NCBI GenBank assembly: GCA_031216915.1
Contig: CM062296.1
Location: 662,223,838 to 662,287,837 of the forward strand
DNA from: Pictodentalium vernedei
Taxonomy: Eukaryota > Mollusca > Scaphopoda > Dentaliida > Dentaliidae
Reading direction: 5' to 3'
Length of the DNA: 64,000 bases
Shown here: positions 30,498 through 41,127 of the stretch, piece by piece
How positions within the stretch are numbered: the first letter of the stretch is position 1
How the letters are laid out: the number at the start of each line of letters is the position of its first letter
The notes under the pieces: generated by a model
Told to the model about the DNA's origin: nothing
The model's input: the letters and a program-made list of their open reading frames with translations, nothing else
Database searches by the model: none
Translations under genes and position numbers: made by a program

Positions 30498-33140
30498 TTA
30501 TCTACTGACATTAAAATTACAATCTCGACAATAGGGATTGTCACATTCCACACTACTTGAATACTGTGAGATGAATTTTTGTGTCAATAATTTTTTGAAT
30601 AGATTTCTGTTAGTGATAAACCTTAAATCTTGATCCAATTCATTCCACACCCTAGGAAATGCGTGGATCTGTAACCTATAGAGGGCTTTAGTACGCGTTC
30701 CACTCATATGTATTAGATCTGATTGTCTCGTAACTCGTTGTGAAGTATTTTGTGTTGGGCTAAAGAAGTCACTAAATGACGACGAAAGTTGTCCTGTTTT
30801 CCAGTCAAATATGAAAAGACCTACTTGGAGTTTGAACAGGTCATTAATTTTAAGTATTTTTTCTTTTACAAATAAGGGATCAGTATGGGCGTTGTAATTT
30901 GTATTATTAATGATACGAAGTGATCGTTTTTGCATAATGAGAATTTTATTAATTGCCCGAGCATTACCCCAGACTTGGATGCCATATAACAAGTGGTTAT
31001 GAATAAGGGCAAAATATAATGTTTTCAAAACCTTATGTGGCAATATTTTTTTTACTTTATTTAATGCATAATTTACTCTACCAACTTTGGGGCAAACATG
31101 TGAGATATGGGCCTTGTATGATAAATTGTCATCAATGGTAATACCAAGAAATTTTAGTAATTTATCTTGTTCCTGGCCTCCTATTCTTTTTATTGTTTGG
31201 TTTTGTATTTTGATAAATACATTTTCTGGGACTAGCGTGCTACCAGTTGGATTTATGAGAACATACTTAGTTTTACTTGTGTTCGGGACAAGCTGGTTGG
31301 CTGAGCGCCATTCATTTAATTTGCTTAATTCATGATTTATATATTCAGCCAATCTACTTACATTTGGACCTGAGACATATACTGTCGTATCATCCGCAAA
31401 CGATAGGAGGTTTAACAAAGTCGAGCGACGAATATCATTAATATAAAGCAGGAATAAGAGTGGCCCGAGTATGGAACCCTGAGGTACCCCACATGTTATT
31501 TGGGCTTCATTCGAATTATTTTCACCATATTTTACATATTGGGTTCTTTTAGATAGATAACTTTTAAACCAGTCAATGCTAATACCTCTGAATCCATATC
31601 TTTCTAATTTATTAATCAGAATACTATGATTTATCGTGTCAAAAGCTTTCGAGAAGTCTATAAATACAGCTAGAGTTAAATCTTTTGTTGATTTGTTGTT
31701 TTCTTTCGCAATATGTCTAAGGAGTTGCATCAGAGGATGTGTGGTGCTGTGATTTTTTTCTGAAGCCATATTGATGCTGATAAAGAATATCAAATGCATC
31801 CAGGTAATTAACAATTCTATTTGCCATTAATTTTTCTAAGATTTTAGAGAAGGCCGGAAGAATACTTATGGGTCTATAGTTATTAAATCTATTTTCTTCC
31901 CCAGTTTTATAGATTGGGATGACTTTGGCAATTTTCATACGGTTTGGTACAACACCTCTAATGAAAGACTGGTTGGCGATGTGGGCAAACGGGCGGGCTA
32001 ATATATCTATAGAATTCTTTAGAGGATATGTTGTGATGCCATCACAATCTTCTGATCGTTTGGCTTTCATTCGTTTTGTCACATCAATCACTTCATAAGG
32101 GGTAGTGGGTATTGTGTAGAAGTTATTTGTAGAAGATGGACCCATGAAGTTTCGGAAGGATTGATCTGTTTGCGTGAATTCTGCACTGGCACGTCTCCCC
32201 GTGTTTACAAAAAAGTCATTGAATGCACATGCTATTTTCTTTGGGTCGTTTATTTCACAGTTATTGTTTTGATAAAGGTAGAAGGGAAGCTAGTTGTACG
32301 TTTTACTTTGTTTATTGTTTATTGTTTCATTTACTATTTTCCAAGTTTCTCTTAAATTGTTTTTACATTCATTTAATATCTTATTATAATACATTGCTTT
32401 ACTTTGTTTTTTAATTTTGTTAAATATTTTTCAGTAGTTTTTGTAGTTTTGTATGTTTTGTTCTGTTGGGGATTTTATTTTTTTATTATAAAACTTTGAC
32501 TTATTGAGAGATGAGCCTCCGTGCGTTCATGATTTATTCGGTCAGTTATTTCGCCTAGTTTTGTAAGGAAGACATCTATATCCGCTTTTGGCTGTGTGTT
32601 TGTTCTATATATGACCCCAATTAGTTTTTTGATTTTATTTACCTTGATTTCGACAAACAAAGACTCAATTACATGGGGAATGAACACAGACCGATCGTTT
32701 CGTATTATCGGCTTCAGACCCTCCTTAACGTAGAGACCCACCCCACCCCTCCCGTCATCCCTCTCAGGTCGGTTCTTATTAATGAGTGGATAATAGCCAT
32801 CCAGGTGGTACGACATGTTCGAAGGTATTCGAAATATTTCGGTTAACCCTATGATGATAAAGGCATTTTTCGAACCATGTAAGTCGCTCAGCAATTCATT
32901 CAAGGAGTCCCAATGTGCATTTAAACTTTGGCAGTTCAAATGAAATATTGAGAATTGATCACTTTGCTTGATGTTCTATGATTGAAATTCATTGGGTGAG
33001 TAATAATTACAATCGCCTGTATTATCTTTAAATAGGGAATCTTCATCATTGGAAAGTTCACATGTTCTGTCATTATAGACCTTAACGAAGTCAAATTCCG
33101 GATTCATCTGTATCTCATCGAGACTAATATTACCCGCCAT
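30498..33140 (-). pseudogene. Endonuclease-reverse transcriptase polyprotein, deleted and frameshifted
   Basis: It starts MAGNISLDEIQ at 33140 and meets an in-frame stop near 32965. The endonuclease N-terminal half follows (LNCQSLNAHWDSLNELL, IIGLTEIFR, DDGRGGVGLYVKEG, GVIYRTNTQPKADIDVFL), then a deletion removes its C-terminal half, including the expected LLGDFN and final SDH-like motifs. Linker relics are broken by stops (32150-32510). The reverse transcriptase follows in two frames: NNYRPISILPAFSKILEK and YGFRKK, a shift near 31765, then FIDFSKAFDTINHSIL, CGVPQGSILGPLLFLLY, LLSFADDTTVYVSG, and a tail ending NPYCRDCNF. The SKAFDT and FADD residues are intact. Confidence 0.88.
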
Positions 33141-33380
33141 TATTCACAAAAACACTGCCAAGTCCTTCAATTTCGTACCAATTCATAATCACAAAAACAT
33201 AATTTGGTCGTTGCCTGCTAATATTTTCAGATGATTTAATAAATCTCACAGCCATATATATATTGTGTATGTGGTGTGTATTACCTACGCTTAAATAGTC
33301 AGTTGTGTACAATGCATGAGCCTTTGTGTGCACAAGGCACAAAAAAATAATCACAAACATCAACAAGACTATTATTATCT
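33141..33380. other. Spacer upstream of the second CR1-like LINE
   Basis: AT-rich and possibly the 5' leader of the LINE. Nothing else is visible. Confidence 0.4.
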
Positions 33381-33521
33381 CTGGTGGGGAGTGGGTGTGA
33401 GATGGGGAAATCTCACAAGAGGGCAAGATATTTGGCCCAGACATGACGCTTGCCGAGTGCCTGGACCAAATATCTTGTCTCAAGGGTGAGATTTCCCCAT
33501 CTGACACCCACTCCCACCAGG
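33381..33521. repeat. Foldback element, about 60-bp arms
   Basis: CTGGTGGGGAGTGGGTGTGA and GATGGGGAAATCTCAC pair with GTGAGATTTCCCCATC and ACACCCACTCCCACCAG. The arms continue inward through AAGATATTTGG/CCAAATATCTT with a short unpaired centre. It is probably a hairpin MITE. Confidence 0.85.
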
Positions 33522-33739
33522 GTAATTTTTCTCCCCAACCAAAACACTCAGATGTCATCAAAAGTAATCCAGAGGCATATGCAGCTATATCGAATAAATT
33601 TGTTGTCCATTTCTGAAAATAATTGATTTGCTTATTGGAAAGGGTGCACACAAGTTTTGTATATACCACATGTATATACCATGAAATTAAATCTCAATGC
33701 CGACAAGGAAGGGGTTAAATATACTACTCAAAGTTTGCT

Positions 33740-35305
33740 AAGCACCAAATATTTGACACATCATTGTGAAATTTGCTTGTGACATATTTGCGATATTTTT
33801 AGTGATATGATTGAGGAATGTATTGAGATGGGAGGAATGTATTAAGATAGTCCCTGGTGTTTACATTAGCTCTCTTGACAGAGAGGCTTTTCGTGGCAGT
33901 CATGGAAAGCATGTACCCCTTGATTTTCATGATGATTTCGTGTACAGTATACATGTACATGACTTGTGCAGGGTATTCAATCTTCATTTCAACACAAACC
34001 CTTGTGATTTAATGATTGAATATGGCAAATGCAAATGTAAGAAGACATTTGTCTTAAGCAGAAATGTGGTGGGCTGTAGGGATGGTGGAGCAAGGGGCTA
34101 CCCGTCGTCAGGTTGGTGAAGCTCTTGGTGTGCACCATACGGTGATCACCAGAGCCTGGGCAAGTTTTCAGCAGTATGGCACACCAGTAAGACGGCACGG
34201 TGGTGGCAGAGACAGGGCAACATCTGCAGCTGAAGACCAGTTTTTGATCATTCAGGTCCGTAGGAACTGCTTTGCCACAGAAACCCAGCTTCGCTGTGAC
34301 CTTCAGAATGCATCTGAGGTAAATGTTTTGACGCAGACTATCCAGGCAAGGTTGCACGAAGGTGGTCTCTGATCGAGAAGATCACGTGTTCACATTTCGC
34401 TGTCCCAGAACCATCGCCAGGCACGATATGAATGGGCCATGAACCGCGTTGGATGGACCAGAGAAGATTGGCGACCTGTCCTTTTTACAGATGAGTCAAG
34501 GTACTGCCTAGACCATACAGATAGGCGTTCTAGGGTATGGAGAAGACCAGGAGAGTGATTCCATGCAGCCAACATTGCTGAGCATGACCGCTATGTTGGA
34601 GGGTCAATCATGGTCTGGGGCAGCATCAGCAGGGATGGACGTACAGAGCTATGTGTCCTTGAACGTGGTACATTGACTGCACAGTGGTATATTGATGAGA
34701 TTCTGGATGTCCACGTCAGATTGTATGCAGGTGCAGTGGGTGATAGTTTCATTCTGATGGACGATAATGCCCGTCCTAATGTTGCCCATGCTGTCGGGGA
34801 GTACCGACAGAGGGAGGGGATTGGGCGTATGGACTGGCCAGCAAGATTCCCCGACCTCAATCCAATCGAACATCTCTGGAATGAGTTGCAGATTGCAATC
34901 TCAGCCCGTCCAGTCCATCCAAGAAGTGTCCAGGAGCTTGATGCCATGCTGGTCCAAGAATGGAACAACATCCCACAAAGGACCACCAGGAACCTGATTG
35001 GGAGCATGAGAAGGCGTTGTCAAGCTGTAATTAACGGTAATGTGTCTCATACTCGATATTGAACCCATACCAGTTCGCTCCGTCAACTTTTTGGCAAATT
35101 GAAAAATTTCCTCTTTTAACAATAATATCCATTTTCCATGGTTATTGTATTCAAAAGCTAAAAAATAATGTCAAACGCAAATAAAACCTTAATTTCTGTA
35201 CTTGAATCGTTAAGGATATAATTAAATAAAATATATATACACTTTTCATTACTATATTTCAACTAAAACGTAAAACAGGTAGTTGGATATACTTGGTGCT
35301 CACCA
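33740..35305 (+). mobile_element. Tc1-like element (approximate limits)
   Basis: It contains a Tc1 transposase relic. Short inverted AGCACCAA(A/G)TAT sequences at 33742-33753 and (other strand) 35288-35300 may be the tips; that length (about 1.56 kb) is usual for Tc1 elements, but longer terminal repeats are not visible, so the limits are tentative. Confidence 0.55.
34064..35062 (+). pseudogene. Tc1/mariner DD34E transposase with two premature stops
   Basis: A single frame of 332 codons has TGA stops at 34370 and 34556 and no frameshift. N-terminal helix-turn-helix: RRQVGEALGVHHTVITRAW. The catalytic domain has LFTDESRYCL (first D), SIMVWGSISRDG, ILMDDNARPNVAHAV (second D) and WPARFPDLNPIEHLW (E), with 34 residues between the second D and E. 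Tc1 transposases bind terminal repeats and cut and paste at TA. Length is close to the family's about 340 residues; a few N-terminal residues may be missing. Both stops fit CGA-to-TGA changes. The ORF is non-functional. Confidence 0.9.
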
Positions 35306-35311
35306 AGCGGG

Positions 35312-36003
35312 TCCTACTATTTAACGAACACAAACGAACATAAACGGACAGAAGAGAAAATAATAGGAAATACAAGTTAAAAATGATTGAGGGTGCATAT
35401 GCAGGTACATGTGGGTATATATTATTCGTTTGTAAAATTTTATTCACTTCTGATGAGTATTTTGATGATTAATAAGGTTTATAAAATGTACGACGGCGCG
35501 AAATTCTTGTGTTCGTTAAGTAGTAGCCTGCTTGAAGCTGTCGACAAGATGCGACAAAGGTGTTAAATCAATTAGCTGTCTATCTGAGGAAGAATGTCGC
35601 TGAGGAAAACAGCGAAATTTAGGTTTAAGAGGATGGCAAGCGCCTATTTTAAACGTGTGTAAAATTGTATCCACGTCTGATGAGTATTTTAGTGATAAAT
35701 AAAGATTATAGCCATTATTTGGATTGACAAACATGCATCAAACTCTCGCTTTGGATTCCGAGGACGCATCACGGCGAGTCGGGGAGAAACCGTGATCTAC
35801 CCTTAGAAAGCGGAGCAAAACTCGGATACATGTAGCATATTGTACACCCACATAATGATAATAATCTAAAGATCTTACAATATCTTGGGGATAAGTCATT
35901 AAAGCCCAGTTTAAGCTTTCTTGAAAACTTTCCCCGAACAAGCTCACCCTCCACCAACGCGGGCTCCCACTAACGAGAGAGGACAACCAGGCGCGTAGCC
36001 AGG
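35312..36003 (+). repeat. Left terminal inverted repeat of the MULE
   Basis: It is the reverse complement of about 38964-39657. It includes GCGCGAAATTCTTGTGTTCG, AGCCTGCTTGAAGCTGTCGA and an ending ACCAGGCGCGTAGCCAGG. The near identity of the arms allows hairpin formation of more than 650 bp. Confidence 0.9.
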
Positions 36004-36015
36004 AAAAAGTTTCCA

Positions 36016-36455
36016 GGGGGGGGGGGGGGGGGGGGCGGGGGTTATAGCCATCATATGCGCGAAAGGCGGGGGTGCTGGGGGGACCTTCTCCAGGAATTTT
36101 TTTCGGGGGGGGGGGTTCTCCCCCAGGAGAATTTTAAAATCTAAGTCTAATGGCGGAAAACATTTGGAAGGGGTCACAACTAGATTTTTTTTTGGGGGGG
36201 GGGGGTAAGTGCCCCCTCCCCCCCAGCCCCATGTGGCTACGACATTGGGGACAACCCTACCCATACTCTCCTAGAAACGCGACCCGAGAAAAAAATTCCG
36301 GGCACCCCCCGCCCCACACTGACTCTCTCCAACGAGGGGGACACCCCGCGCTCTTTCCAGGAAGCGGGTTCCATGATACAGTAACCACTTCGCGGTGAAG
36401 TCTTCTACATACACCCCATCCCGTTTTTTTTTTTATTTAAATTAAAAAAAAAAAA
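36016..36455. repeat. G/C homopolymer-rich sequence beside the left arm
   Basis: A G20 tract at 36016-36035, further G runs near 36106 and 36196, a C-rich stretch near 36220, and an A-rich run near 36440. No gene is visible. Confidence 0.6.
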
Positions 36456-37072
36456 TTAGCAATAAATTTTAAACTCCCCATCCTTTGCCCGGGCTTGGCA
36501 CCGGTGGACTTAACAAAGTCAAATCAGGCGGATTTTGAGTTTTTATGTTTTCCAAACAATTATTATATTTACTTCTTTGGTAGATATATTCTGATTTTCT
36601 TTTCAATTCACTGCCTTACCATAATTATATTTGATGTGAAAGAATGAGTTTTCCAAAATAAATTTAGGAATTCTGTCTATAAGATGCGACACAGGTGTGA
36701 AATTAATCAGTTGTCAATCCGAGTTGGATTATCGCAAAAATAAAAAAAAAAGGGGGGGGGGGGGGAGTTTAAAATGTTGGAGAGCATAAATTTTAACCGT
36801 GTTATTTTTCTTATCTTTCTGGATTTCTGTTTTATCGTTGACAGTCAAGTCTTCTGATCTTTAACGGGGTTAAGTTGTTTTTGTAATAAGTGCAACTTGA
36901 TTGTTTTTATAAAAATAACTTTGGTCTTGAGAACAAAAACATATCAGCCTGTTTGAAGTACAGCTTGGTTGTTCTGGCAATAATAAATTTCAAGCTAATG
37001 TGGGTACTCACAAGTATATAACATAGTCTGATTTCCTAACTTTTCAGTCTGATCTTCGATCTGATTACTACA
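36456..37072. repeat. Inner inverted repeat and spacer of the MULE
   Basis: 36456-36675 matches the reverse complement of 38280-38505 (ATCCTTTGCCCGGGCTTGG, TTTTCAATTCACTGCCTTAC). The remainder up to the PHD frame is AT-rich; it probably contains the element's 5' leader. Confidence 0.7.
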
Positions 37073-38003
37073 ATGTCTTCTCTAAAGTATCCTTGTGGTT
37101 TATGTGGTGACGAGTGTCATGAGATCAAAAGTATAGGGTGTGACTTATGCAGTCGGTGGTTTCACCCACAATGTGAAAGTCTCAGAGCTCAACAGTTTGG
37201 CTTCTTCACAAAGTCCAGTCTAGACTTCTTCTGCAGTTCCCCTGTCTGATTCAAGAAGGTAAGTTTGACTGGGAATTAGCTCACATGCGGTTGATGTCTG
37301 CTTTAGGTGAGGGCAAGTTGGAAGAAGCTGTAAAACGTGAAGCAATTTTTTTACGCCTCTTCCCGCTTGTTCAGCATCAGACGTCCATCGATACCACCCC
37401 ATGAAGTCCTACAACAGGGATACACAGGCGTCCGGCCTTCTTGGATCACACTGGATCGCGTCTGTTCCCATTGCTGTGAGATCAAATGGCAATTGTCAAT
37501 TCAATTCAGTGTCAGTGTGCTTAATTGGGGATGAGTTGATGAGCACCGAACTCCGGGTCAGAACATGTATAGAGCTGCTGCTAAATAAGTCATTTTATGA
37601 TTCGTTTCACAAAAATTACCGAAATTCCTTTGGTCAGCCCGTCCCTAGATGATGACGCCAATGCGTGTGCGCGTCAGCAATCAAAAGTGGTTGTGTTGTA
37701 GGAATTGATAGGACTTTCAACTTGGGGGCGTGTTATGTCACTACGATATGCTTCAAAAATCCAAATATTGTGAGGAAGTCATCTTCAAATGAAGTACCAA
37801 TTTTGCTGGGCCCTCTTTTTCTGCATTGGGATGGTGCTTTTCAAACATATCATCGCTTTCTTTCGTACTTGAACAGCAAGCTTGTTGACATTCCCCAGGG
37901 CAATATTGTATTTGGAACAGATGACGAAGCTGCTCTTGTAAATGCCATCGCAGCGTGCTTTCCAAGTTCCACTCACACACTGTGCACACGACATTCATTT
38001 CAG
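37073..38003 (+). pseudogene. MULE transposase with N-terminal PHD finger and OTU-like segment
   Basis: Three modules in order. (1) 37073-37249, 58 codons: a PHD-type zinc finger, YPCGLCGDEC, then GCDLCSRWFHPQC and a closing FFC, ended by TGA. (2) In a different frame, KFDWELAHMRLMSALGEGKL (37261 on), then GNCQFNSVSVCLIGDELMST (about 37480-37545), resembling the start of an OTU fold (GNC-F-S). (3) 37665 on: MULE transposase core, VVGIDRTFNLGACYVTTICF with the first catalytic D, GPLFLHWDGAFQTYHRFLSYL, FGTDDEAALVNAI with the second D, HTLCTRHSF. It stops abruptly at 38003, where a MITE fragment is inserted; the C-terminal catalytic part is absent. At least two frameshifts and stops near 37650. 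Confidence 0.8.
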
Positions 38004-38260
38004 TGGGTATCATACAACTTATTTTCCGTGGCTTGTACTGTCAGTAGCCAAAGGCACTGCTATGTCAAAAATGACCAAAAAAGCCGAATGTTGTACGGCT
38101 GCGGTAGCAGAAATGTGCATCGCACAGCAGGAGATGCACTGCTTACAGTAACCAAAAAGGCACTGCTACTGAACTAGCGAAAATAAGTTGTATGTTACCC
38201 ACTAAAATGGTCACTTTCGTTTTAGTGGGTATCATACAACTTATTTCCGCGGCTTGTACT
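38004..38260. mobile_element. MITE fragments (TACAGTACAAG family) inserted in the MULE
   Basis: AGTGGGTATCATACAACTTA followed by GTGGCTTGTACTGT (38004-38037) recurs at 38223-38256. Between them AATAAGTTGTATG-TACCCACT (38184-38206) is the inverted form. Ends of the type CTTGTACTGT match the TA-flanked MITEs at 42.25 and 47.0 kb. It terminates the MULE reading frame. Confidence 0.65.
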
Positions 38261-38444
38261 GTTTGTCAAAAAGAAAAAAAGAATTCTTAAATTTATTTTG
38301 GATAACTCATTTTTTCACATTAAATATAATTATAGTAAGGCAGTGAATTGAAAAGAAAATCAAAATATATCTGCCAAAGAAGTAATAGAATAACTTTTTG
38401 ATAAAAAAAACAAAACAAAACTCTAAATCCGCCTCACTTGACTC

Positions 38445-38675
38445 TATTAAGTATGCCGGCCCCAAGCCCGGGCAAAGGATGAGGGGACCTTAAAATTTAT
38501 TGCTAATTTTTTTTTGTTGGAAAAGCACAACAAAAACTCTAAATCCGCCTGACTTGATTCTCTTAAGTCTGCCGGTCCCAAGCCCGTACAAAGGATGAGG
38601 GGAGTTTAAAATTTATTGCTAAAAAAACATTTTGGAAAAAACAACAACTCTGAATCCGACTAACGTCTGCCGGTG

Positions 38676-38711
<36 letters not shown>

Positions 38712-38830
38712 AAAATTTATAACTAAAAAAAAAAATGGAAAAAAACCTCTAAATCCGCCTGACTTGACTCTGTCAAGTCTGCCGGTCCCAAGCTCGGGCA
38801 AAGGATGAGAGGAGTTTAACATTTATCTAG
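38445..38830 (+). repeat. Tandem expansion inside the right MULE arm
   Basis: Three or four units of about 115-120 bp share CTCTAAATCCGCCTGACTTG, GTCTGCCGGTCCCAAGCCCG, GCAAAGGATGAGGGGA and ATTTATTGCTAA. The left arm has one such unit (around 36465-36540), so the arms are asymmetric. A G32 tract is at 38679-38710. Confidence 0.75.
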
Positions 38831-38963
38831 TCTAATACTATTAGCCTTCGCCTGTGCTCCGAATTTATTATTTTTTTATTTTTTAATATGTCGCACCGGT
38901 GCGATGACTATAACCCCCCCCCCCCCCCCCCCCCCACACACACACACAGACACAGGAAACGTT

Positions 38964-39657
38964 TTCCTGGCTGCGCGCCTGGTTGTCCTCTCTCGTTAGT
39001 GGGAGCCCGCATTGGTGGAGGGTGAGCTTGTTCGGGGAAAGTTTTCAGGAAAGCTTAAACTGGGCTATAATAACTTATCCTCAAGATATTGTAAGATCTT
39101 TAGATTATTATCATTATGTGGGTGTACAATATGCTACATGTATCCGAGTCTTGCTCCGCTTTCTAAGGGTAGATCACGGTTTGTCCCCGACTCGCCGTGA
39201 TGCGACCTCGGAATCCAAAGCGAGAGTTTGATGCATGTTTGTCAATCCAAATAATGGCTATAATCTTTATTTATCACTAAAATACTCATCAGACGTGGAT
39301 ACAATTTTACACACGATTAAAATAGGCGCTTGCTATCCTCTTAAACCTAAATTTCGCTGTTTTCCTCAGCGACATTCTTCCTCAGATAGACAGCTAATTG
39401 ATTTCAAACCTTTGTCGCATCTTGTCGACAGCTTCAAGCAGGCTACTACTTAACGAACACAAGAATTTCGCGCCGTCGTACATTTTATAAACCTTATTAA
39501 TCATCAAAATACTCATCAGAAGTGAATAAAATTTTACAAACGAATAATATATACCCACATATACCTGCATATGCACCCTCAACCATTTTTAACTTGTATT
39601 TCCTATTATTTGCTCTTCTGTTCGTTTATGTTCGTTTGTGTTCGTTAAATAGTAGGA
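38964..39657 (-). repeat. Right terminal inverted repeat of the MULE
   Basis: Counterpart of 35312-36003; flanked internally by a C22 tract (38914-38935) and a short CA run, mirroring the G tract beside the left arm. Confidence 0.9.
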
Positions 39658-39659
39658 CC

Positions 39660-39985
39660 GCAGCAAACTTTGAGTAGTATATAATTTACAAATTTGGGCA
39701 GTTGAAAAAAAAAATTAAAGCCATATCATGTGACCTTCACTTGAATGACCTCATCGATACAATACAGTCATTGGGAAATGTGCTATGTACATCACACATG
39801 GAATCTGCATTTCACAAAAGAACATCATACAAGAATGCATCTGATCAATGTCACATGTCTTGAGTGATGTTATGACGTGAATCAAATGCTTTGACACAAA
39901 ACACTGTAAAGCCAGAAAGCTAGCAGACTGTTGAAGGTGATATTTTTCTTCACAAATATCAGCTTCATTCACTTAATTCATGTTT
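39660..39985. other. Non-coding stretch
   Basis: No gene seen. The first bases, GCAAACTTTGAGTAGTAT, are inverted relative to ATACTACTCAAAGTTTGC at about 33721-33738, outside the Tc1-like element. Confidence 0.45.
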
Positions 39986-40150
39986 ACTGGACACAACTTG
40001 GGTAGAGTGTGGGGGGACAGGAATCAATGACCCTCAGTGGAGTTTTTCCTTATTTTCCATGCAACTGTGACACATGTGAAATACAGGGGAAATTCCACCT
40101 TGGTTATTGATTCCAGTCCCCCTCACTCCACCCTCATTGTGCTCTGTCCT
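39986..40150. repeat. Foldback element, about 60-bp arms
   Basis: ACTGGACACAA, AGAGTGTGGGGGGACAGGAA and TCAATGACC pair with later GGTTATTGA, TTCCAGTCCCCCTCACTC and CTCTGTCC, with mismatches. It is probably a hairpin MITE. Confidence 0.7.
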
Positions 40151-40274
40151 ATTATTCAATGAAGATGCTTACTTTATCATCTAGATGCAATTAACAGGTA
40201 AAATTTGTCCCAAAAGTATGGTAATGTTTTTGTGTGTGGAAGTTGTATTGTATTCAGTTACCAGGGTTATTTAA

Positions 40275-40456
40275 TTAACTGGTAGAGTTCTGGACGCCCA
40301 CATTTGGGCTTTATTCTGAAATGTCAGTACCACAACTTAAAGCCCTCGTATTCAGTCTGTTAGGATTAGCCTTACTTTCTCTCCCATCAATTGTAACAAG
40401 ACAGATATGATAACAAATTTTGAGGACCAAAAATAATTCAGCACTCTACCAGTTAA
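40275..40456. mobile_element. TTAA-flanked MITE, family A
   Basis: TTAA-CTGGTAGAGT at 40275 and CACTCTACCAG-TTAA ending at 40456 form short terminal inverted repeats beside TTAA. This fits piggyBac-type non-autonomous elements. Its right TTAA is shared with the next MITE. Confidence 0.7.
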
Positions 40457-40685
40457 CCCTTTACCCAACGTAACAGCCAAATTTGGCCAGCACTATTCTA
40501 AAAAATTGTCAGTTAATTTAAATTATTTTTTCATTTTTTGTCTCAAAACATAGGTTATGATCACTCATTGGAATGAGCTCGTTCCAATGAGGGGTCAGAA
40601 TCTATGTTTTTGAGAGAAAAAAATGAGTTGTTCAAGAATTGTTTTTGCAAGTGTTGTCTGCTTTACAGGTTAGGTAAAGGGTTAA
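40453..40685. mobile_element. TTAA-flanked MITE, family B
   Basis: TTAACCCTTTACCCAAC at the left and GGTTAGGTAAAGGGTTAA at the right; the centre is a palindrome around GAATGAGCTCGTTCC. The same family occurs at 47344-47594, and partly at 46563. Tips starting CCC next to TTAA resemble piggyBac ends. Confidence 0.75.
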
Positions 40686-41127
40686 GAGATAACCAATTTA
40701 GTGGGCTCCACTGAAAATCATTACTGCCAACGACTAAAAATACTCTCAACAAGAGTTTCATACATTTGCTTTGTGTTATACATTTCATGTGCTGATACCC
40801 CATGTCCCACTGCTTGATTAAGCATATGTTATCTTGCTTCAGAAAAATGGTTTTCTGTGACAGGGATTAACAACCAATCCCACCAACCTTTTAGAAGCAT
40901 GATTAAGAGCAAGTGCTGTCATGTGCCTCAAACTGGAAGGCCTGTAGCCTGGAGCGTGTTGACATGGTATAATATGCAAGGGCAGAGATTTGACCTAAGA
41001 CAAGTTGCTCATACCCCAGGCAAAACATTAATTGCATTCATTTCAAGTAGAGTTGGTCAAAAATAACGCAAATACAGTGGAATATCATATTTATTATACA
41101 CTGAAGTATACACCATATTAAAAGGTA
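40686..41127. other. Non-coding stretch between MITEs and the first Helitron-like element
   Basis: No coding signal and no recognised repeat. A 69-codon frame at 40857-41066 looks spurious. Confidence 0.4.

Larger units (their letters stand above)
30065..33140 (-). mobile_element. CR1-like non-LTR retrotransposon, second copy (internally deleted)
   Basis: It is related to the element at 18.7-22.6 kb in protein and 3' UTR hairpin. On the minus strand it ends in repeats of AATCT (seen as AGATTAGATTAGATTAG at 30070-30092), a short microsatellite tail common at CR1/L2-type 3' ends. About 0.6 kb is deleted between the middle of the endonuclease and the linker. Confidence 0.85.
35312..39657. mobile_element. 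Mutator-like (MULE) foldback transposon with very long inverted arms
   Basis: The ends are GGTCCTACTATTTAACGAAC (35310 on) and its reverse complement ending near 39659. The arms match for about 690 bp with few differences, continue through a poly-G/poly-C block, and a second inverted pair lies further in (36455-36675 with 38280-38505). The centre carries PHD, OTU-like and MULE transposase relics. Long terminal repeats are typical of Mutator-like elements. No 9-bp target duplication is visible at the ends (CACCAAGCG and GCAGCAAAC). Confidence 0.8.

Noticed and set aside
33130..33669. 179-codon minus-strand frame
   Set aside because: It runs through the LINE start and a foldback repeat; no domain is visible and the composition follows the repeats.
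37255..37265. GGTAAGT after the PHD segment as a splice donor
   Set aside because: Coding-like residues continue directly after it in another frame and no matching acceptor arrangement could be identified; a frameshift is the simpler reading.
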